A stretch of 36,047 nt of DNA from an uncultured Alistipes sp. (GTDB lineage Bacteria > Bacteroidota > Bacteroidia > Bacteroidales > Rikenellaceae), in assembly GCA_947573795.1 (NCBI GenBank), contig CANPHE010000025.1, positions 1-36,047 on the forward strand, given 5' to 3'. This document shows positions 17,990 to 26,513 of this stretch, in pieces. Within the stretch, counting starts at the first letter, position 1, and each line of letters starts with the position of its first letter. The position numbers were made by a program, and so were the translations under genes. The notes below the pieces were generated by a model. That model was not told where the DNA came from, did no database searches, and saw only the letters and a program-made list of their open reading frames with translations.

Positions 17990-18120
17990 CCGAAGCAACC
18001 CCGTCGCTCGACCTCCCCGGAACGGCCCGCCACTTGGGCTCCCGAAGCAGGCTACTCGTTTGGGCTCCCGGAATCGGGCCCCGTCTCTCGACCTTCCCGA
18101 AGCGGCCCGCCATCGGGACC
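17990..18120. repeat. Degenerate GC-rich tandem-like repeats in the pyrG/DUF349 gap
   Basis: Two segments about 80 bases apart share the pattern CCCCGTC, CTCGACCT, CCCG and GGCCCGCCA, near 17999 and 18078. Between them GGGCTCCCG occurs twice. The gap of about 380 bases between DUF349 and pyrG holds no convincing gene. The repeats may be remains of an intergenic element. Confidence 0.4.
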
Positions 18121-18174
18121 CTCTCACAGCCCCACTCGCGGCCACCCTCGAAAACGACTACCCCCGGACACCAC

Positions 18175-18215
18175 TTCGCCGGAGCGGCAATTCGACGAGT
18201 CGCCGCTCCGGCGAA
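18175..18215. repeat. Large inverted repeat just after the DUF349 gene
   Basis: The arms TTCGCCGGAGCGGC (18175-18188) and GCCGCTCCGGCGAA (18202-18215) are perfectly complementary over 14 bases with a 13-base loop. It lies 16 bases past the DUF349 stop. No U run follows, so it is not a standard terminator, but it should block 3' exonucleases or mark an RNA end. Confidence 0.65.
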
Positions 18216-18230
18216 CCCGGATGCCGGAAT

Positions 18231-20357
18231 CTATTTCTCGACCTGCGTCGGCTCCTGCTCCGCAGCGGCCTGACGGTCGATCAACTTCACTTTCTCGACC
18301 GTGGCGGCCATCTCCTCGCGAGCCCGTTCGATCTTCGCACGCACGTCGGCGATCAGCGCCTCAGCGTTCTTCGAACGGGCGAAGAACCCGATGTTGTTCT
18401 CCAGCAAACCGATCTCCTGCTCCAGCTGACGTACCTTATTATAAAGGCGTTCGCGCTCCGAACGCAGGCGACGGTCGCCCGAAGCCTTCATCGAGGAGAC
18501 TTTCTCGCGGAAACGGTTCATCGAACGGTCGCGCTCCGAACCGCGCAGCGTGTCGAACAGCGCGTCGACGGCCGCCTTATAACGTTTCTGAATGGAATCC
18601 TTCTGCTTGATGGGCACGAATCCGATCTCGCCCCAGCGACGCTGGAACTCGCGGATCACCTCGTAACCGCCCGTCTTGACATCGGCCTCGGCCATCTCGT
18701 CGAGCAACGCCTGCTTGCGGCGCAGGTTCTCCTCGTGCTCGCCGTCCACCGTCGCGAAGTGGCTGCCCTTGCGCTCGAAGAACTGGTCGCACGCCGTGCG
18801 GAAACGCTTCCAGATCGCATCCGAATGACGTCGCGACACGGCCCCGATCTGCTTCCAGCGGGCTTGCAGGGCGATCAGTTCGTCCGTCGTCTTCTTCCAC
18901 TCCTCGCTGTTCACGAGCGCTTCGGCCGCCTCGCAAATCTCGGTTTTGAGCTGAAGGTTATGCTCCATCTCGGTCTTCACGTCGGCATAGAAACGGCGCT
19001 TGGCCTCGAAGAACTTGTCGCATGCCGTGCGGAACCGCTCGTAGATGCGGTTGTTGTCCTTGCGGGGTGCGAAACCGATGGTCTTCCAAGTCTTCTGAAT
19101 CTCCAGCAGGCGGTCGCTCGCGCGGTTCCACTCGCGGCGCGTGGTCATCGGCTGTGCGACGAGCTCCTCGGTCGCGGCGCAAAGTTCGCTTTTGAGCTCC
19201 AGGTTGCGAACCTGCTCGGCCTTAAGCGCCTCGAAATGATCCTGATGGGCCTTGTTGATCCGGCTCGACGCCGCTTTGAAACGCTCCCAGAGCGACTCCT
19301 TGAATTCGTTGGCCACGGGACCCGTCTCGCGCCACTCGTCGTGCAACTTCTGCAACTTGTGGAACGCTGCGACCACCGAAGGCTCCATCACGAGCGCCTC
19401 GGCCTGCTCCCACAGGGCGACCTGCTGTTCGTAGTTCTTCTTCAGGTCCAGATCGCGCAGTTCCTTGTTGAGCTTGATGAAATTGTAGAAGTTCTCGACA
19501 TGCAGGTTGTAGGTCTCCCACAGGTCCTTGACATGCTGCTGCGGCACGATGCCGGTCTCTTTCCAGCGCTGCTGCAACTCGCGGAACTTCGTAAAGGTAT
19601 GGTTGAGCGTCTCATCCGAATCGACCAACGCTTTCAACTCCTCGATGATGGCCAGTTTGGTCCGGTAGTTCGCCTCCTTCTCGGCTTCGAGGCCGGCGAT
19701 GAACTCGTCCCTCAGACGGCGGTATTCGCGGAACTGCTCCTTGAAACGCACCTCCGCAGCATCCACCGCAGGCGCGAACTCCTCCTCGGCGCCGCCCTCC
19801 TCGACGAACTTGCGACGTGCGGCCTCGACCTCGGCCCGGCGAATGCGGTAGAACGCGATCTTCAGCGCCTCGACCTCGCGGCGTAGCGTCTGCACGGGCT
19901 GCTCGGCGAGCATCTGCGCGAAGAGCGCCACCAACTCCTCCTTGTTCTTGCCCTCGAAACGCTGTTCCGAGGCGGCTTGCGTCGCATCCAAATCTTCATC
20001 GGCCTGTTCTTCGGCTACGACGCCCTCGATCTCCAAACCGGCGCTGCGAGCGGCCAAAGCGGCCTCCTCGTCCGAAAAATCGACCGTCGCGGTCGGCTCT
20101 GCGAGCTCCTCCTCGCAAGCCACGCCCACGGCCTCCGTGCGGATACGCGGACGCTTCGCGCGTGCCGGCGTCTCCGCCTCGGCCGCCGCTTCGGTCTCGA
20201 CCGTCTCCTGGGACGCCATCGTTTCGGTTGTCTCCGCCTGCGCCTCTGCGGCGGGCGTTTCGGGTTCGGAAATCACGGCGGAAACCGCCTGCGCATCTTC
20301 AGCCGCGGGGCTGACCTGCTCCCCGGTCACGGGCAGCGTCAATTTTTCAGTAGCCAT
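18231..20357 (-). CDS. DUF349 domain protein with five repeats
   Basis: The 708-residue protein begins MATEKLTLPVTGEQ and has an acidic, Ala/Glu-rich low-complexity region to about residue 150, then an almost entirely helical body. I count five DUF349-type repeats. Each contains a central Trp and Gly, as in LQQRWKETGIVPQQHVKDLW, LHDEWRETGPV, IQKTWKTIGFAPRKDNNRIY, LQARWKQIGAVSRRHSDAIW and FQRRWGEIGFVPIKQKDSIQ. A C-terminal coiled coil ends in a Gln/Glu-rich tail. DUF349 proteins are common in Bacteroidota and their role is not established. The start at 20357 is chosen because the upstream codons overlap the leader. A promoter with TATATTTG lies about 170 bases upstream. Confidence 0.88.
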   Translation of the reverse strand: MATEKLTLPVTGEQVSPAAEDAQAVSAVISEPETPAAEAQAETTETMASQETVETEAAAEAETPARAKRPRIRTEAVGVACEEELAEPTATVDFSDEEAALAARSAGLEIEGVVAEEQADEDLDATQAASEQRFEGKNKEELVALFAQMLAEQPVQTLRREVEALKIAFYRIRRAEVEAARRKFVEEGGAEEEFAPAVDAAEVRFKEQFREYRRLRDEFIAGLEAEKEANYRTKLAIIEELKALVDSDETLNHTFTKFRELQQRWKETGIVPQQHVKDLWETYNLHVENFYNFIKLNKELRDLDLKKNYEQQVALWEQAEALVMEPSVVAAFHKLQKLHDEWRETGPVANEFKESLWERFKAASSRINKAHQDHFEALKAEQVRNLELKSELCAATEELVAQPMTTRREWNRASDRLLEIQKTWKTIGFAPRKDNNRIYERFRTACDKFFEAKRRFYADVKTEMEHNLQLKTEICEAAEALVNSEEWKKTTDELIALQARWKQIGAVSRRHSDAIWKRFRTACDQFFERKGSHFATVDGEHEENLRRKQALLDEMAEADVKTGGYEVIREFQRRWGEIGFVPIKQKDSIQKRYKAAVDALFDTLRGSERDRSMNRFREKVSSMKASGDRRLRSERERLYNKVRQLEQEIGLLENNIGFFARSKNAEALIADVRAKIERAREEMAATVEKVKLIDRQAAAEQEPTQVEK

Positions 20358-20523
20358 CGCAATACTCGTTTTATGGTTTCCCGCATTCGCGGGAGAATAA
20401 TTCTCGCCAACAATTACGTGCAATCCCGCTCCGCTTTCGATCCAAAACCTCTCGACTACGCCCGATACGGACTCGAACGAGGTCTGAAAACCGACGAGGT
20501 GCGAAATTGCTTATACTATTTTG

Positions 20524-20554
20524 CAAATATACGCATTTTTCCTGTGCAGCCGAA
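20524..20554 (-). promoter_or_regulatory. Promoter of the DUF349 gene
   Basis: On the minus strand the -7 box is TATATTTG (20531-20524). A -33-like TTCG (20554-20551) sits 19 bases upstream, one mismatch from TTTG. The resulting leader would be about 160 bases. Confidence 0.65.
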
Positions 20555-20574
20555 GGTTTTCGCGGGAAATTTAC

Positions 20575-20582
20575 TAACTTCG
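20575..20582 (+). promoter_or_regulatory. Possible -7 box for the response regulator/proBA operon
   Basis: TAACTTCG differs from TAnnTTTG at one position and lies about 70 bases before the regulator ATG. I see no -33 box at the right distance, so this is a weak call. Confidence 0.33.
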
Positions 20583-20650
20583 CGCTAAGAATCACCGCCG
20601 GATACGGCCCGCTCGCACGGGTTCCGTTCCGCATAATCCGAAACCGCCCC

Positions 20651-21340
20651 ATGAACCACCGCATTCTGCTGGTCGACGATGAAGTAGACATTCTGGAATT
20701 CGTCCGATACAACCTCGTCAAAGAGGGTTACGAAGTCTTCACGGCCGAGAACGGCGCCGAGGCGCTGCGTCTGGCCGCCGAAGTGCGTCCGCACCTGATC
20801 CTGCTGGACCGCATGATGCCCGTGATGGACGGCGCCGAAACCTGCCGCGCGATCCGCAGCAATCCCGACCTGCGCAACACGATGGTCGTCTTCCTCTCGG
20901 CCTTGGGCGAGGAGGAGCAGCAGCTCACCGGCTTCGGCGTCGGGGCCGACGACTACCTGGTCAAACCCATCAAAATGGCGCTGCTCAAGAGCCGCATACG
21001 TGCGATTCTGAAGCGTATCGATGCCGACGAACCGTCATCGCCCGCCGCGGAGGAACCCGCTGCCGCGACACCCGGTCTGAGCATCGACCGCGAACGTTAC
21101 GCGGTGGTCTGCGACGGACGCGAGATCACGCTCCCGCGCAAGGAGTTCGCCCTGCTCGAACTGCTCTGCGCCTCGCCCGGCAAGCTGATCCCCCGCGAGG
21201 AGATCTACGCCCGCATCTGGGGCAGCGACGTGGTGGTGGGCGACCGCACGATCGACGTCCACATCCGCAAACTGCGCCAGAAGATCGGCGAGCACCGCAT
21301 CGTCACGGCCAAAGGCGTGGGTTACAAATACGAACCATGA
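20651..21340 (+). CDS. OmpR/PhoB-family response regulator
   Basis: The product of 229 residues has a receiver domain (about 1-120), with the acidic pair Asp9-Asp10, the phosphoacceptor Asp53 in LILLDRMMP, the switch Ser in VVFLSALG and the conserved Lys in DDYLVKPIK. A short Ala/Glu/Pro linker leads to a winged-helix OmpR-type DNA-binding domain (about 135-229), with LPRKEFALLELL and the C-terminal GDRTIDVHIRKLRQKIG...GVGYKYEP. It should bind DNA when phosphorylated by a partner kinase, but no histidine kinase gene is in the window. Its TGA overlaps the ATG of proB (ATGA), which suggests translational coupling. The overlap is unusual because a two-component regulator is not a known partner of proline synthesis. 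Confidence 0.92.
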   Translation: MNHRILLVDDEVDILEFVRYNLVKEGYEVFTAENGAEALRLAAEVRPHLILLDRMMPVMDGAETCRAIRSNPDLRNTMVVFLSALGEEEQQLTGFGVGADDYLVKPIKMALLKSRIRAILKRIDADEPSSPAAEEPAAATPGLSIDRERYAVVCDGREITLPRKEFALLELLCASPGKLIPREEIYARIWGSDVVVGDRTIDVHIRKLRQKIGEHRIVTAKGVGYKYEP

Positions 21341-22431
21341 TCGAAAAGAACGCAAAATACCGCCGCATCGTCGTCAAGATCGGCAGCAACGTCCTCACCC
21401 GCGAAGACGGGCACCCCGACACCACCCGCATCTCGGCCCTGGTCGATCAGATCGCACGCCTGCACCGCGCAGGGGTGCAGGTCGTGCTGGTCTCCTCGGG
21501 CGCCGTCGCTTCGGGCCGCAGCCTGCTCGAACGCCGCGCCGGGCGCCTCGACAGCGTATCGGCCCGCCAGCTCTTTTCGGCCGTGGGACAGGTCAAGCTG
21601 CTCGACCGCTACTACGACCTCTTTTCGGAGTACGGCATCCTCTGCGGCCAGGTCCTCACCACCAAGGAGAGCCTTTCGACCCGGCGGCAATACCTCAACC
21701 AGCGCAACTGCATGGAGGTGATGCTCGCGAACGGCGTGCTGCCGATCGTCAACGAGAACGACACCATCTCGGTCACCGAGCTGATGTTCACCGACAACGA
21801 CGAACTCTCGGGCCTCGTGGCCGCGATGATGGGCGCCCAGGCGCTCGTGATCCTGAGCAACGTCGACGGCGTTTACGACGGACCTCCGGCCGACCCCGCC
21901 TCGCGGGTCATCCGCCGCGTGGCTCCCGAGCAGGACCTCACGCGCTATATCGACACGGCCCGCTCGTCGCGCGGCCGGGGCGGCATGGCGACCAAGAACC
22001 GCATCGCCGCACGTGCCGCCGCCGAAGGCATCGAGGTCATCATCGCCAACGGCCGCCGCGACGGCATCCTCACGGATCTCGTCCTCGACGGTCGCGATAC
22101 GGTCTGCACACGCTTCGAACCCGCCCCGCGCCCGGCTTCGGGCGTCAAGAAGTGGATCGCCAGCAGCGAAGGATTCGCCAAGGGGGCCCTGCATATCGAC
22201 GAAGGGGCCGCCGAGGCCGTGCGCACGAGCAAGGCCGCGAGCATTCTGGCCGTGGGCGTCACGGCCGTCGAGGGGGATTTCGAACGCGACGACCTGGTAC
22301 GCATCCTCGCGCCCGACGGCGCGCAGTTAGCCGTGGGCCGCATCGCCTGCGACAGCGACACGGCGCGCCGCAACATCGGACGCAAAGGGTTGCGCCCGCT
22401 TATCCACTGCGACTATCTTTACCTGGAATAG
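21337..22431 (+). CDS. proB: Glutamate 5-kinase with PUA domain
   Basis: The 364-residue enzyme phosphorylates glutamate to glutamyl 5-phosphate, the first step of proline synthesis. The amino-acid kinase domain (about 1-255) shows VVKIGSNVLTRE, VVLVSSGAVASG, NENDTISVTELMFTDND and the lysine-containing GRGGMATKNRIA. A C-terminal PUA domain follows (about 275-364), as in enterobacterial ProB. Proline feedback control is expected for the family. It overlaps the response regulator gene by four bases and its TAG abuts the proA ATG with no gap, so the three genes form one tight operon. Confidence 0.95.
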   Translation: MIEKNAKYRRIVVKIGSNVLTREDGHPDTTRISALVDQIARLHRAGVQVVLVSSGAVASGRSLLERRAGRLDSVSARQLFSAVGQVKLLDRYYDLFSEYGILCGQVLTTKESLSTRRQYLNQRNCMEVMLANGVLPIVNENDTISVTELMFTDNDELSGLVAAMMGAQALVILSNVDGVYDGPPADPASRVIRRVAPEQDLTRYIDTARSSRGRGGMATKNRIAARAAAEGIEVIIANGRRDGILTDLVLDGRDTVCTRFEPAPRPASGVKKWIASSEGFAKGALHIDEGAAEAVRTSKAASILAVGVTAVEGDFERDDLVRILAPDGAQLAVGRIACDSDTARRNIGRKGLRPLIHCDYLYLE

Positions 22432-23682
22432 ATGGAATACGAATCACTTTTCGCCGCCGCCCGCCGGGCGTGCGACGAAACGGCACAGGCGGCACCCGAA
22501 CGGCTTGCCGCCGCTTTGCACCGCGCCGCAGGACTCCTGCGGCAACACACCGCCGAACTGCTCGAAGCCAACGCCCGCGATATGGAGCGCATGGCTGCCG
22601 ATTCGCCGCTGCGCGACCGTCTGCGGCTCACCCCCGAGCGCATCGCAGGCATCGCCGCCGACATAGAGTCCGTGGCCGGGCTTCCGGCGCCGCAGGGCGA
22701 GGAGATCGCCCGCTGGCAGCGCCCCAACGGCATGACGATCCGCAAGGTCCGCGTGCCGTTCGGCGTCGTGGGCATGATCTGCGAAGCGCGCCCCAACGTC
22801 ACGGCCGACATCTTCGCCCTGACCCTCCGCACGGGCAACGTCTGCGTGCTGAAGGGCGGCAGCGACGCCCGCCACTCCAACGCGGCGATCGCCCGCCTGC
22901 TGCACGAAGCACTGCGCGGCGAGGGGCTTCCCGAAGCGGCCTTCACGCTGCTCCCCTCCGAACGCGAGGCGGCGGCCGCGCTGCTGCACGCCGCAGGGTG
23001 GGTCGACGTGGTGATCCCGCGCGGCGGTGCGGGACTGATCCGCTACGTACGCGAAAACGCCCGCATCCCGGTGATCGAGACCGGCGCCGGCATCGTCCAC
23101 ACCTATTTCGACATCGACGGCGACCTCGCGAAGGGCCGCGCCGTGATCTGCAACGCCAAGACCCGCCGCGTGAGCGTCTGCAACGCCCTGGACTGCCTCG
23201 TCATCCACCGCGCACGCCTCGGCGAGCTGCCCGCGATCTGCGCACCGATGGCCGATCGCAACATCTTCATCCACGCCGACGCCGAAGCCTTCGAAGCCCT
23301 CGCGGGACACTACCCCGCCCGCCTGCTCGGACACGCCTCGGAGGAACATTTCGGCACCGAGTTCCTCGGCTACGAAATGGCCGTGCGCACCGTCGGCTCG
23401 CTCGACGAAGCGCTGGAGCATATCGCCCGCTACTCGTCGCGCCACAGCGAAGCGATCGTCACCGAGAACCCCGAAACCGCCCGGCGTTTCACCCGCAGCG
23501 TCGACGCCGCCTGCGTCTACGTCAACGTCTCGACGGCCTTCACCGACGGGGGACAGTTCGGCTTCGGCGCCGAAGTCGGCATCTCGACCCAGAAGCTCCA
23601 CGCCCGCGGCCCGATGGGACTTCCCGAACTGACGACCTACAAATTCATCGTCGAAGGCGACGGCCAGACCCGCAATCCGTGA
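22432..23682 (+). CDS. proA: Glutamate-5-semialdehyde dehydrogenase (gamma-glutamyl phosphate reductase)
   Basis: The 416-residue protein is of normal ProA length and belongs to the aldehyde dehydrogenase superfamily. Visible motifs are FGVVGMICEARPNVTADIFALTLRTGN, the nucleotide-site LKGGSDARHSN and the catalytic cysteine region VSVCNALDCLVIH. HFGTEFLGYEMAVRTV and GGQFGFGAEVGISTQKLHARGPMGL follow near the C-terminus. It reduces glutamyl 5-phosphate with NADPH to glutamate semialdehyde, which cyclises towards proline. proC is not in the window. The gene starts directly after the proB stop codon, and no terminator was seen after it. Confidence 0.96.
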   Translation: MEYESLFAAARRACDETAQAAPERLAAALHRAAGLLRQHTAELLEANARDMERMAADSPLRDRLRLTPERIAGIAADIESVAGLPAPQGEEIARWQRPNGMTIRKVRVPFGVVGMICEARPNVTADIFALTLRTGNVCVLKGGSDARHSNAAIARLLHEALRGEGLPEAAFTLLPSEREAAAALLHAAGWVDVVIPRGGAGLIRYVRENARIPVIETGAGIVHTYFDIDGDLAKGRAVICNAKTRRVSVCNALDCLVIHRARLGELPAICAPMADRNIFIHADAEAFEALAGHYPARLLGHASEEHFGTEFLGYEMAVRTVGSLDEALEHIARYSSRHSEAIVTENPETARRFTRSVDAACVYVNVSTAFTDGGQFGFGAEVGISTQKLHARGPMGLPELTTYKFIVEGDGQTRNP

Positions 23683-23747
23683 GGCGCGCGAACAAATTAT
23701 CCCACAAAAACGGCAAAAATTCGGGCAATCCGTAATCATTTTCTGCC

Positions 23748-23755
23748 TATATTTG
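23748..23755 (+). promoter_or_regulatory. -7 box of the crcB/ackA transcript
   Basis: TATATTTG fully matches TAnnTTTG and lies 33 bases before the crcB ATG. The best -33-like TTCG (23720-23723) is 24 bases away, which is too far, so only the -7 box is well supported. No fluoride riboswitch sequence was recognised in the short leader. Confidence 0.58.
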
Positions 23756-23787
23756 CATAATCGTAAAATAAACCGTACTTTTAACTT

Positions 23788-24159
23788 ATGATTCGCGAAT
23801 TGTTGGCCGTCGGCGCAGGCGGCGCATTGGGCTGCATGGCCCGCTATGCGCTCGCATACGGCACCCTGGCACAGCACACGCTGTGGGGATTTCCCGCCGG
23901 AACGTTCGCCGTCAACACCGCCGGATCGCTGCTGATCGGGCTGCTGATCGCGCTGCTCGATAACCGGACGGCCGCGTGGATACTCGTCGTGGGCTTCTGC
24001 GGAGGTTTCACCACCTTTTCGAGTTTCTCGGCGGACACGGTGAAACTGCTGCGCATGGGCTCTTATCTCCCGGCGGCGCTCTACACGATGCTCAGCGTCG
24101 TCGGCTGCATCGCCTGCACGGCTCTGGGAGGATGGATCGGAACACTACTGAAAAATTGA
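23788..24159 (+). CDS. crcB: Fluoride exporter of the CrcB/Fluc family
   Basis: The 123-residue membrane protein has four hydrophobic segments, the standard Fluc size. It carries the family motifs GGALGCMARYAL near the N-terminus, NTAGSLLIG in the second segment and GGFTTFSSFS in the third, which lines the fluoride pore. Fluc proteins work as dual-topology dimers that export fluoride. Only one copy is present, so it would form a homodimer. Its TGA lies seven bases before the ackA ATG, which makes cotranscription with acetate kinase likely. Confidence 0.93.
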   Translation: MIRELLAVGAGGALGCMARYALAYGTLAQHTLWGFPAGTFAVNTAGSLLIGLLIALLDNRTAAWILVVGFCGGFTTFSSFSADTVKLLRMGSYLPAALYTMLSVVGCIACTALGGWIGTLLKN

Positions 24160-24166
24160 AACGAAT

Positions 24167-25369
24167 ATGGTAATCTTAGTACTGAACTGCGGCTCCTCGT
24201 CGATCAAATATCAGGTGATCGACATGCAGAGCGCATCGAGCAACCTGCTCGCCAAAGGTCTCGTCGAGCGCATCGGCCTTCCCGAGGGCGACCTCACGCA
24301 CAAACCCGTCGGCAAAACGCCGTTCGAACTCCACCAGCCCATCCCCGACCATACGACGGGTATTTCGCTGGTAATGGAGGCGCTGACCGACCCCGAGCAC
24401 GGCGTCATCGCCTCGCTCGACGAGGTGAAGGCCGTAGGCCACCGCGTAGCCCACGGCGGCGAATTCTTCCCCGTGAGCTGCATCGTCGACGAAGACGTGA
24501 AGTCCAAGATCGCGTCGCTGTGCCAGATCGCACCGCTCCACAACCCCGCCAGCCTCCAGGGCATCGAGGCCATCGAGACGGTGCTGCCGGGCGTGAAGCA
24601 GGTTACGGTCTTCGACACGTCGTTCCACCAGACGATCCCGGCCGTGAACTACATGTTCGCCCTGCCCTACGAATACTACGAAAAATACCGCGTGCGCAAA
24701 TACGGCTTCCACGGCACGAGCCACAAGTACGTCGCCCGCGTGGGTGCCGAGTTGGCGGGCCTCGATTTCGAACATTCGAAGATCATCACTTGCCACATCG
24801 GCAACGGAGGTTCGGTCACGGCGGTACTCGACGGCAAATCCTACGACACGTCGATGGGCTTCTCGCCGCTGGACGGTCTGGTGATGGGTACGCGCTGCGG
24901 TCAGGTCGACGCCAGCGCCATCACCTTCATCGGCGAGAAGGAGGGCATGAGCTACGCCGAGTTGGACACGATGATGAACAAGAAGTCGGGCGTAATGGGT
25001 CTCACGGGACTTTCGAGCGACATGCGCGACATCGACCGCGCCTACAACGAGGGCAATCCCCGCGCCATCCTGGCCCGCGACATGTACTACGGCCGCATCA
25101 AGAAGTTCATCGGCCAGTATGCCGCCGAGATGGGCGGCGTGGACCTGATCGTCTTCACGGGCGGCGTCGGCGAGAATTCGTGCGAGATGCGCGAATCGGT
25201 CTGCTCGGGACTGGAGTTCATGGGCGTGAAGTTCGACAGCGAAGCCAACCGCGGTGCCCGCGGCGTGGACAAGCTCCTTTCGGCCGCCGACTCGAAGGTC
25301 AAGATCGCCGTCGTAGCGACGAACGAGGAGCTGATGATCGCCACCGACACCTATAATTTGATTAAATAA
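24167..25369 (+). CDS. ackA: Acetate kinase
   Basis: This protein of 400 residues starts MVILVLNCGSSSIKYQVIDM, the typical phosphate-binding start of the acetokinase family. Other family signatures are GHRVAHGGEFF, KYGFHGTSHKYVA, CHIGNGGSVTAVLDGKSYDTSMGFSPLDGLVMGTRCGQVD and FTGGVGENS. It converts acetyl phosphate and ADP to acetate and ATP, a main energy step in gut fermenters. The usual partner phosphotransacetylase is not adjacent; instead a phosphate butyryltransferase lies 194 bases downstream, separated by a C-rich repeat. It is probably transcribed together with crcB. Confidence 0.97.
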   Translation: MVILVLNCGSSSIKYQVIDMQSASSNLLAKGLVERIGLPEGDLTHKPVGKTPFELHQPIPDHTTGISLVMEALTDPEHGVIASLDEVKAVGHRVAHGGEFFPVSCIVDEDVKSKIASLCQIAPLHNPASLQGIEAIETVLPGVKQVTVFDTSFHQTIPAVNYMFALPYEYYEKYRVRKYGFHGTSHKYVARVGAELAGLDFEHSKIITCHIGNGGSVTAVLDGKSYDTSMGFSPLDGLVMGTRCGQVDASAITFIGEKEGMSYAELDTMMNKKSGVMGLTGLSSDMRDIDRAYNEGNPRAILARDMYYGRIKKFIGQYAAEMGGVDLIVFTGGVGENSCEMRESVCSGLEFMGVKFDSEANRGARGVDKLLSAADSKVKIAVVATNEELMIATDTYNLIK

Positions 25370-25409
25370 GCAATTTTACGCGTTATCGGTATCCCGATCG
25401 TTGGGTTGC

Positions 25410-25490
25410 CTGGGCCGATCGAAGACTCGCGGCGGCACGCCGCGTTTACCAGTCTGCCCCTCCCCTGAATCCCCTCCTCGGAGGGGACTT
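25410..25490 (+). repeat. Interspersed intergenic repeat, copy B
   Basis: This copy has the same architecture as copy A: CTCGCGGC, a perfect hairpin with a three-base loop (25428-25444, loop GCA), GCGTTTA, and the C-rich core ending CCTCCTCGGAGGGGACTT at 25456-25490. It sits between ackA and the phosphate butyryltransferase gene. The rest of this 194-base gap is AT-rich, and I see no consensus promoter in it. Confidence 0.75.
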
Positions 25491-25563
25491 ATCGGGTGCA
25501 ACCCGCAAAGCGGCCGATATTTAGGAATAATTTTTAATTCTGCATTCGTAATTCTTAATTGAT

Positions 25564-26469
25564 ATGATACAGCATCTTACCGAAATCGTCGAAGAGGCGA
25601 GAAAGAAAGGCAAAAAGCGCCTGGCCGTCGCTTACGGACAGGATTCGCACACGTTGGCAGCCGTTTACGAGGCTTACAAAGAAGGACTGGTCGAACCGAC
25701 GCTCTTCGGCGACCGGGCGACCATCGAACAGGTCTGCAAGGAGAACGACCTCGACCTGGCCGCATTCAACATCGTCGACGAAAAGAGCGACACGAAATGC
25801 GTGCAGTTGGCCGTGGCAGCCGTCGTATCGGGCCAGGCGGACGTTTTGATGAAGGGTCTGGTTTCGACCGACAAGTACATGCGCGGCATCCTCAACAAGG
25901 AGGCGGGTCTCTTCCCCCCGAAGGGCGTGCTGAGCCACGTTTCGATCATCGAAATGCCTTGCTACCACAAGCTGCTGACGATCTCGGACGTCGCCGTGAT
26001 TCCGCTGCCCGACTTCAAGCAGAAGATGAAGCAGATCGGCTACTTGGCCCAGACGGCCGGACTGCTCGGCATCAAAACCCCGAAGATCGCCTGCATCGCT
26101 CCGTCGGAGCAACTGCTGCCCAACGTCATTTCGTCGACCGAAGGCGCGCTGCTGGCCAAGATGGCCGACCGCGGACAGCTGGGCGACGTGATCGTGGACG
26201 GTCCCCTGTCGCTCGACGTGGCTCTGTACAAGGAGGTCGCCGAGCACAAGAAGGTCAAAGGCTCGTCCGTAGCGGGCGATCCCGACTGCCTGCTGTTCCC
26301 CAACCTCGAATCGGCCAACGTATTCTTCAAATCGTCGACGCACCTCTGCGGCGGTGAACTGGCCGCGATGGTCATGGGTACGAAGGTTCCGTGCGTGCTG
26401 ACTTCGCGCGGCGACAGCAGCAAGACCAAACTCTACTCGATCGCCCTGGCCTGCCTGGCTGCGAAATAA
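25564..26469 (+). CDS. ptb: Phosphate butyryltransferase / acyl phosphotransferase
   Basis: The protein has 301 residues and belongs to the PTA/PTB phosphotransferase family. Recognisable stretches are RLAVAYGQDSHTLAAVYEAY, VSGQADVLMKGLVSTDKYMRGILNKEAGL, the central LSHVSIIEMPCYHKLLTISDVAV, and IVDGPLSLDVAL with FPNLESANVFFKSSTHLCGGELAAMVMGTKVP at the end. It exchanges CoA for phosphate on butyryl-CoA or branched short acyl-CoA. The length (about 300 residues) and its pairing with a butyrate kinase 44 bases downstream favour Ptb over Pta, though activity on acetyl-CoA cannot be excluded. Confidence 0.9.
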   Translation: MIQHLTEIVEEARKKGKKRLAVAYGQDSHTLAAVYEAYKEGLVEPTLFGDRATIEQVCKENDLDLAAFNIVDEKSDTKCVQLAVAAVVSGQADVLMKGLVSTDKYMRGILNKEAGLFPPKGVLSHVSIIEMPCYHKLLTISDVAVIPLPDFKQKMKQIGYLAQTAGLLGIKTPKIACIAPSEQLLPNVISSTEGALLAKMADRGQLGDVIVDGPLSLDVALYKEVAEHKKVKGSSVAGDPDCLLFPNLESANVFFKSSTHLCGGELAAMVMGTKVPCVLTSRGDSSKTKLYSIALACLAAK

Positions 26470-26474
26470 TTTCA

Positions 26475-26489
26475 CGGAGCATTGCTCCG
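26475..26489 (+). repeat. Stem-triplet-stem hairpin between ptb and buk
   Basis: CGGAGC, loop ATT, GCTCCG: a perfect six-base stem with a three-base loop in the short ptb-buk gap. It has the same form as the hairpins at 14-30, 104-120, 25428-25444 and 32749-32765. Confidence 0.65.
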
Positions 26490-26513
26490 GCTACAACCCG
26501 AACCGAGTATTTT

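Noticed and set aside
16165..18273. 702-codon open frame opposite pyrG
   Set aside because: Same shadow effect; the minus strand encodes an unmistakable CTP synthase and the opposite product has no recognisable features.
18060..19886. 608-codon open frame opposite the DUF349 gene
   Set aside because: Leu/Arg-rich antisense product that runs from an intergenic gap into the DUF349 gene; no start or domain support.
23756..23787. Fluoride riboswitch ahead of crcB
   Set aside because: The leader after the -7 box is only about 30 bases and lacks the conserved fluoride riboswitch sequence.
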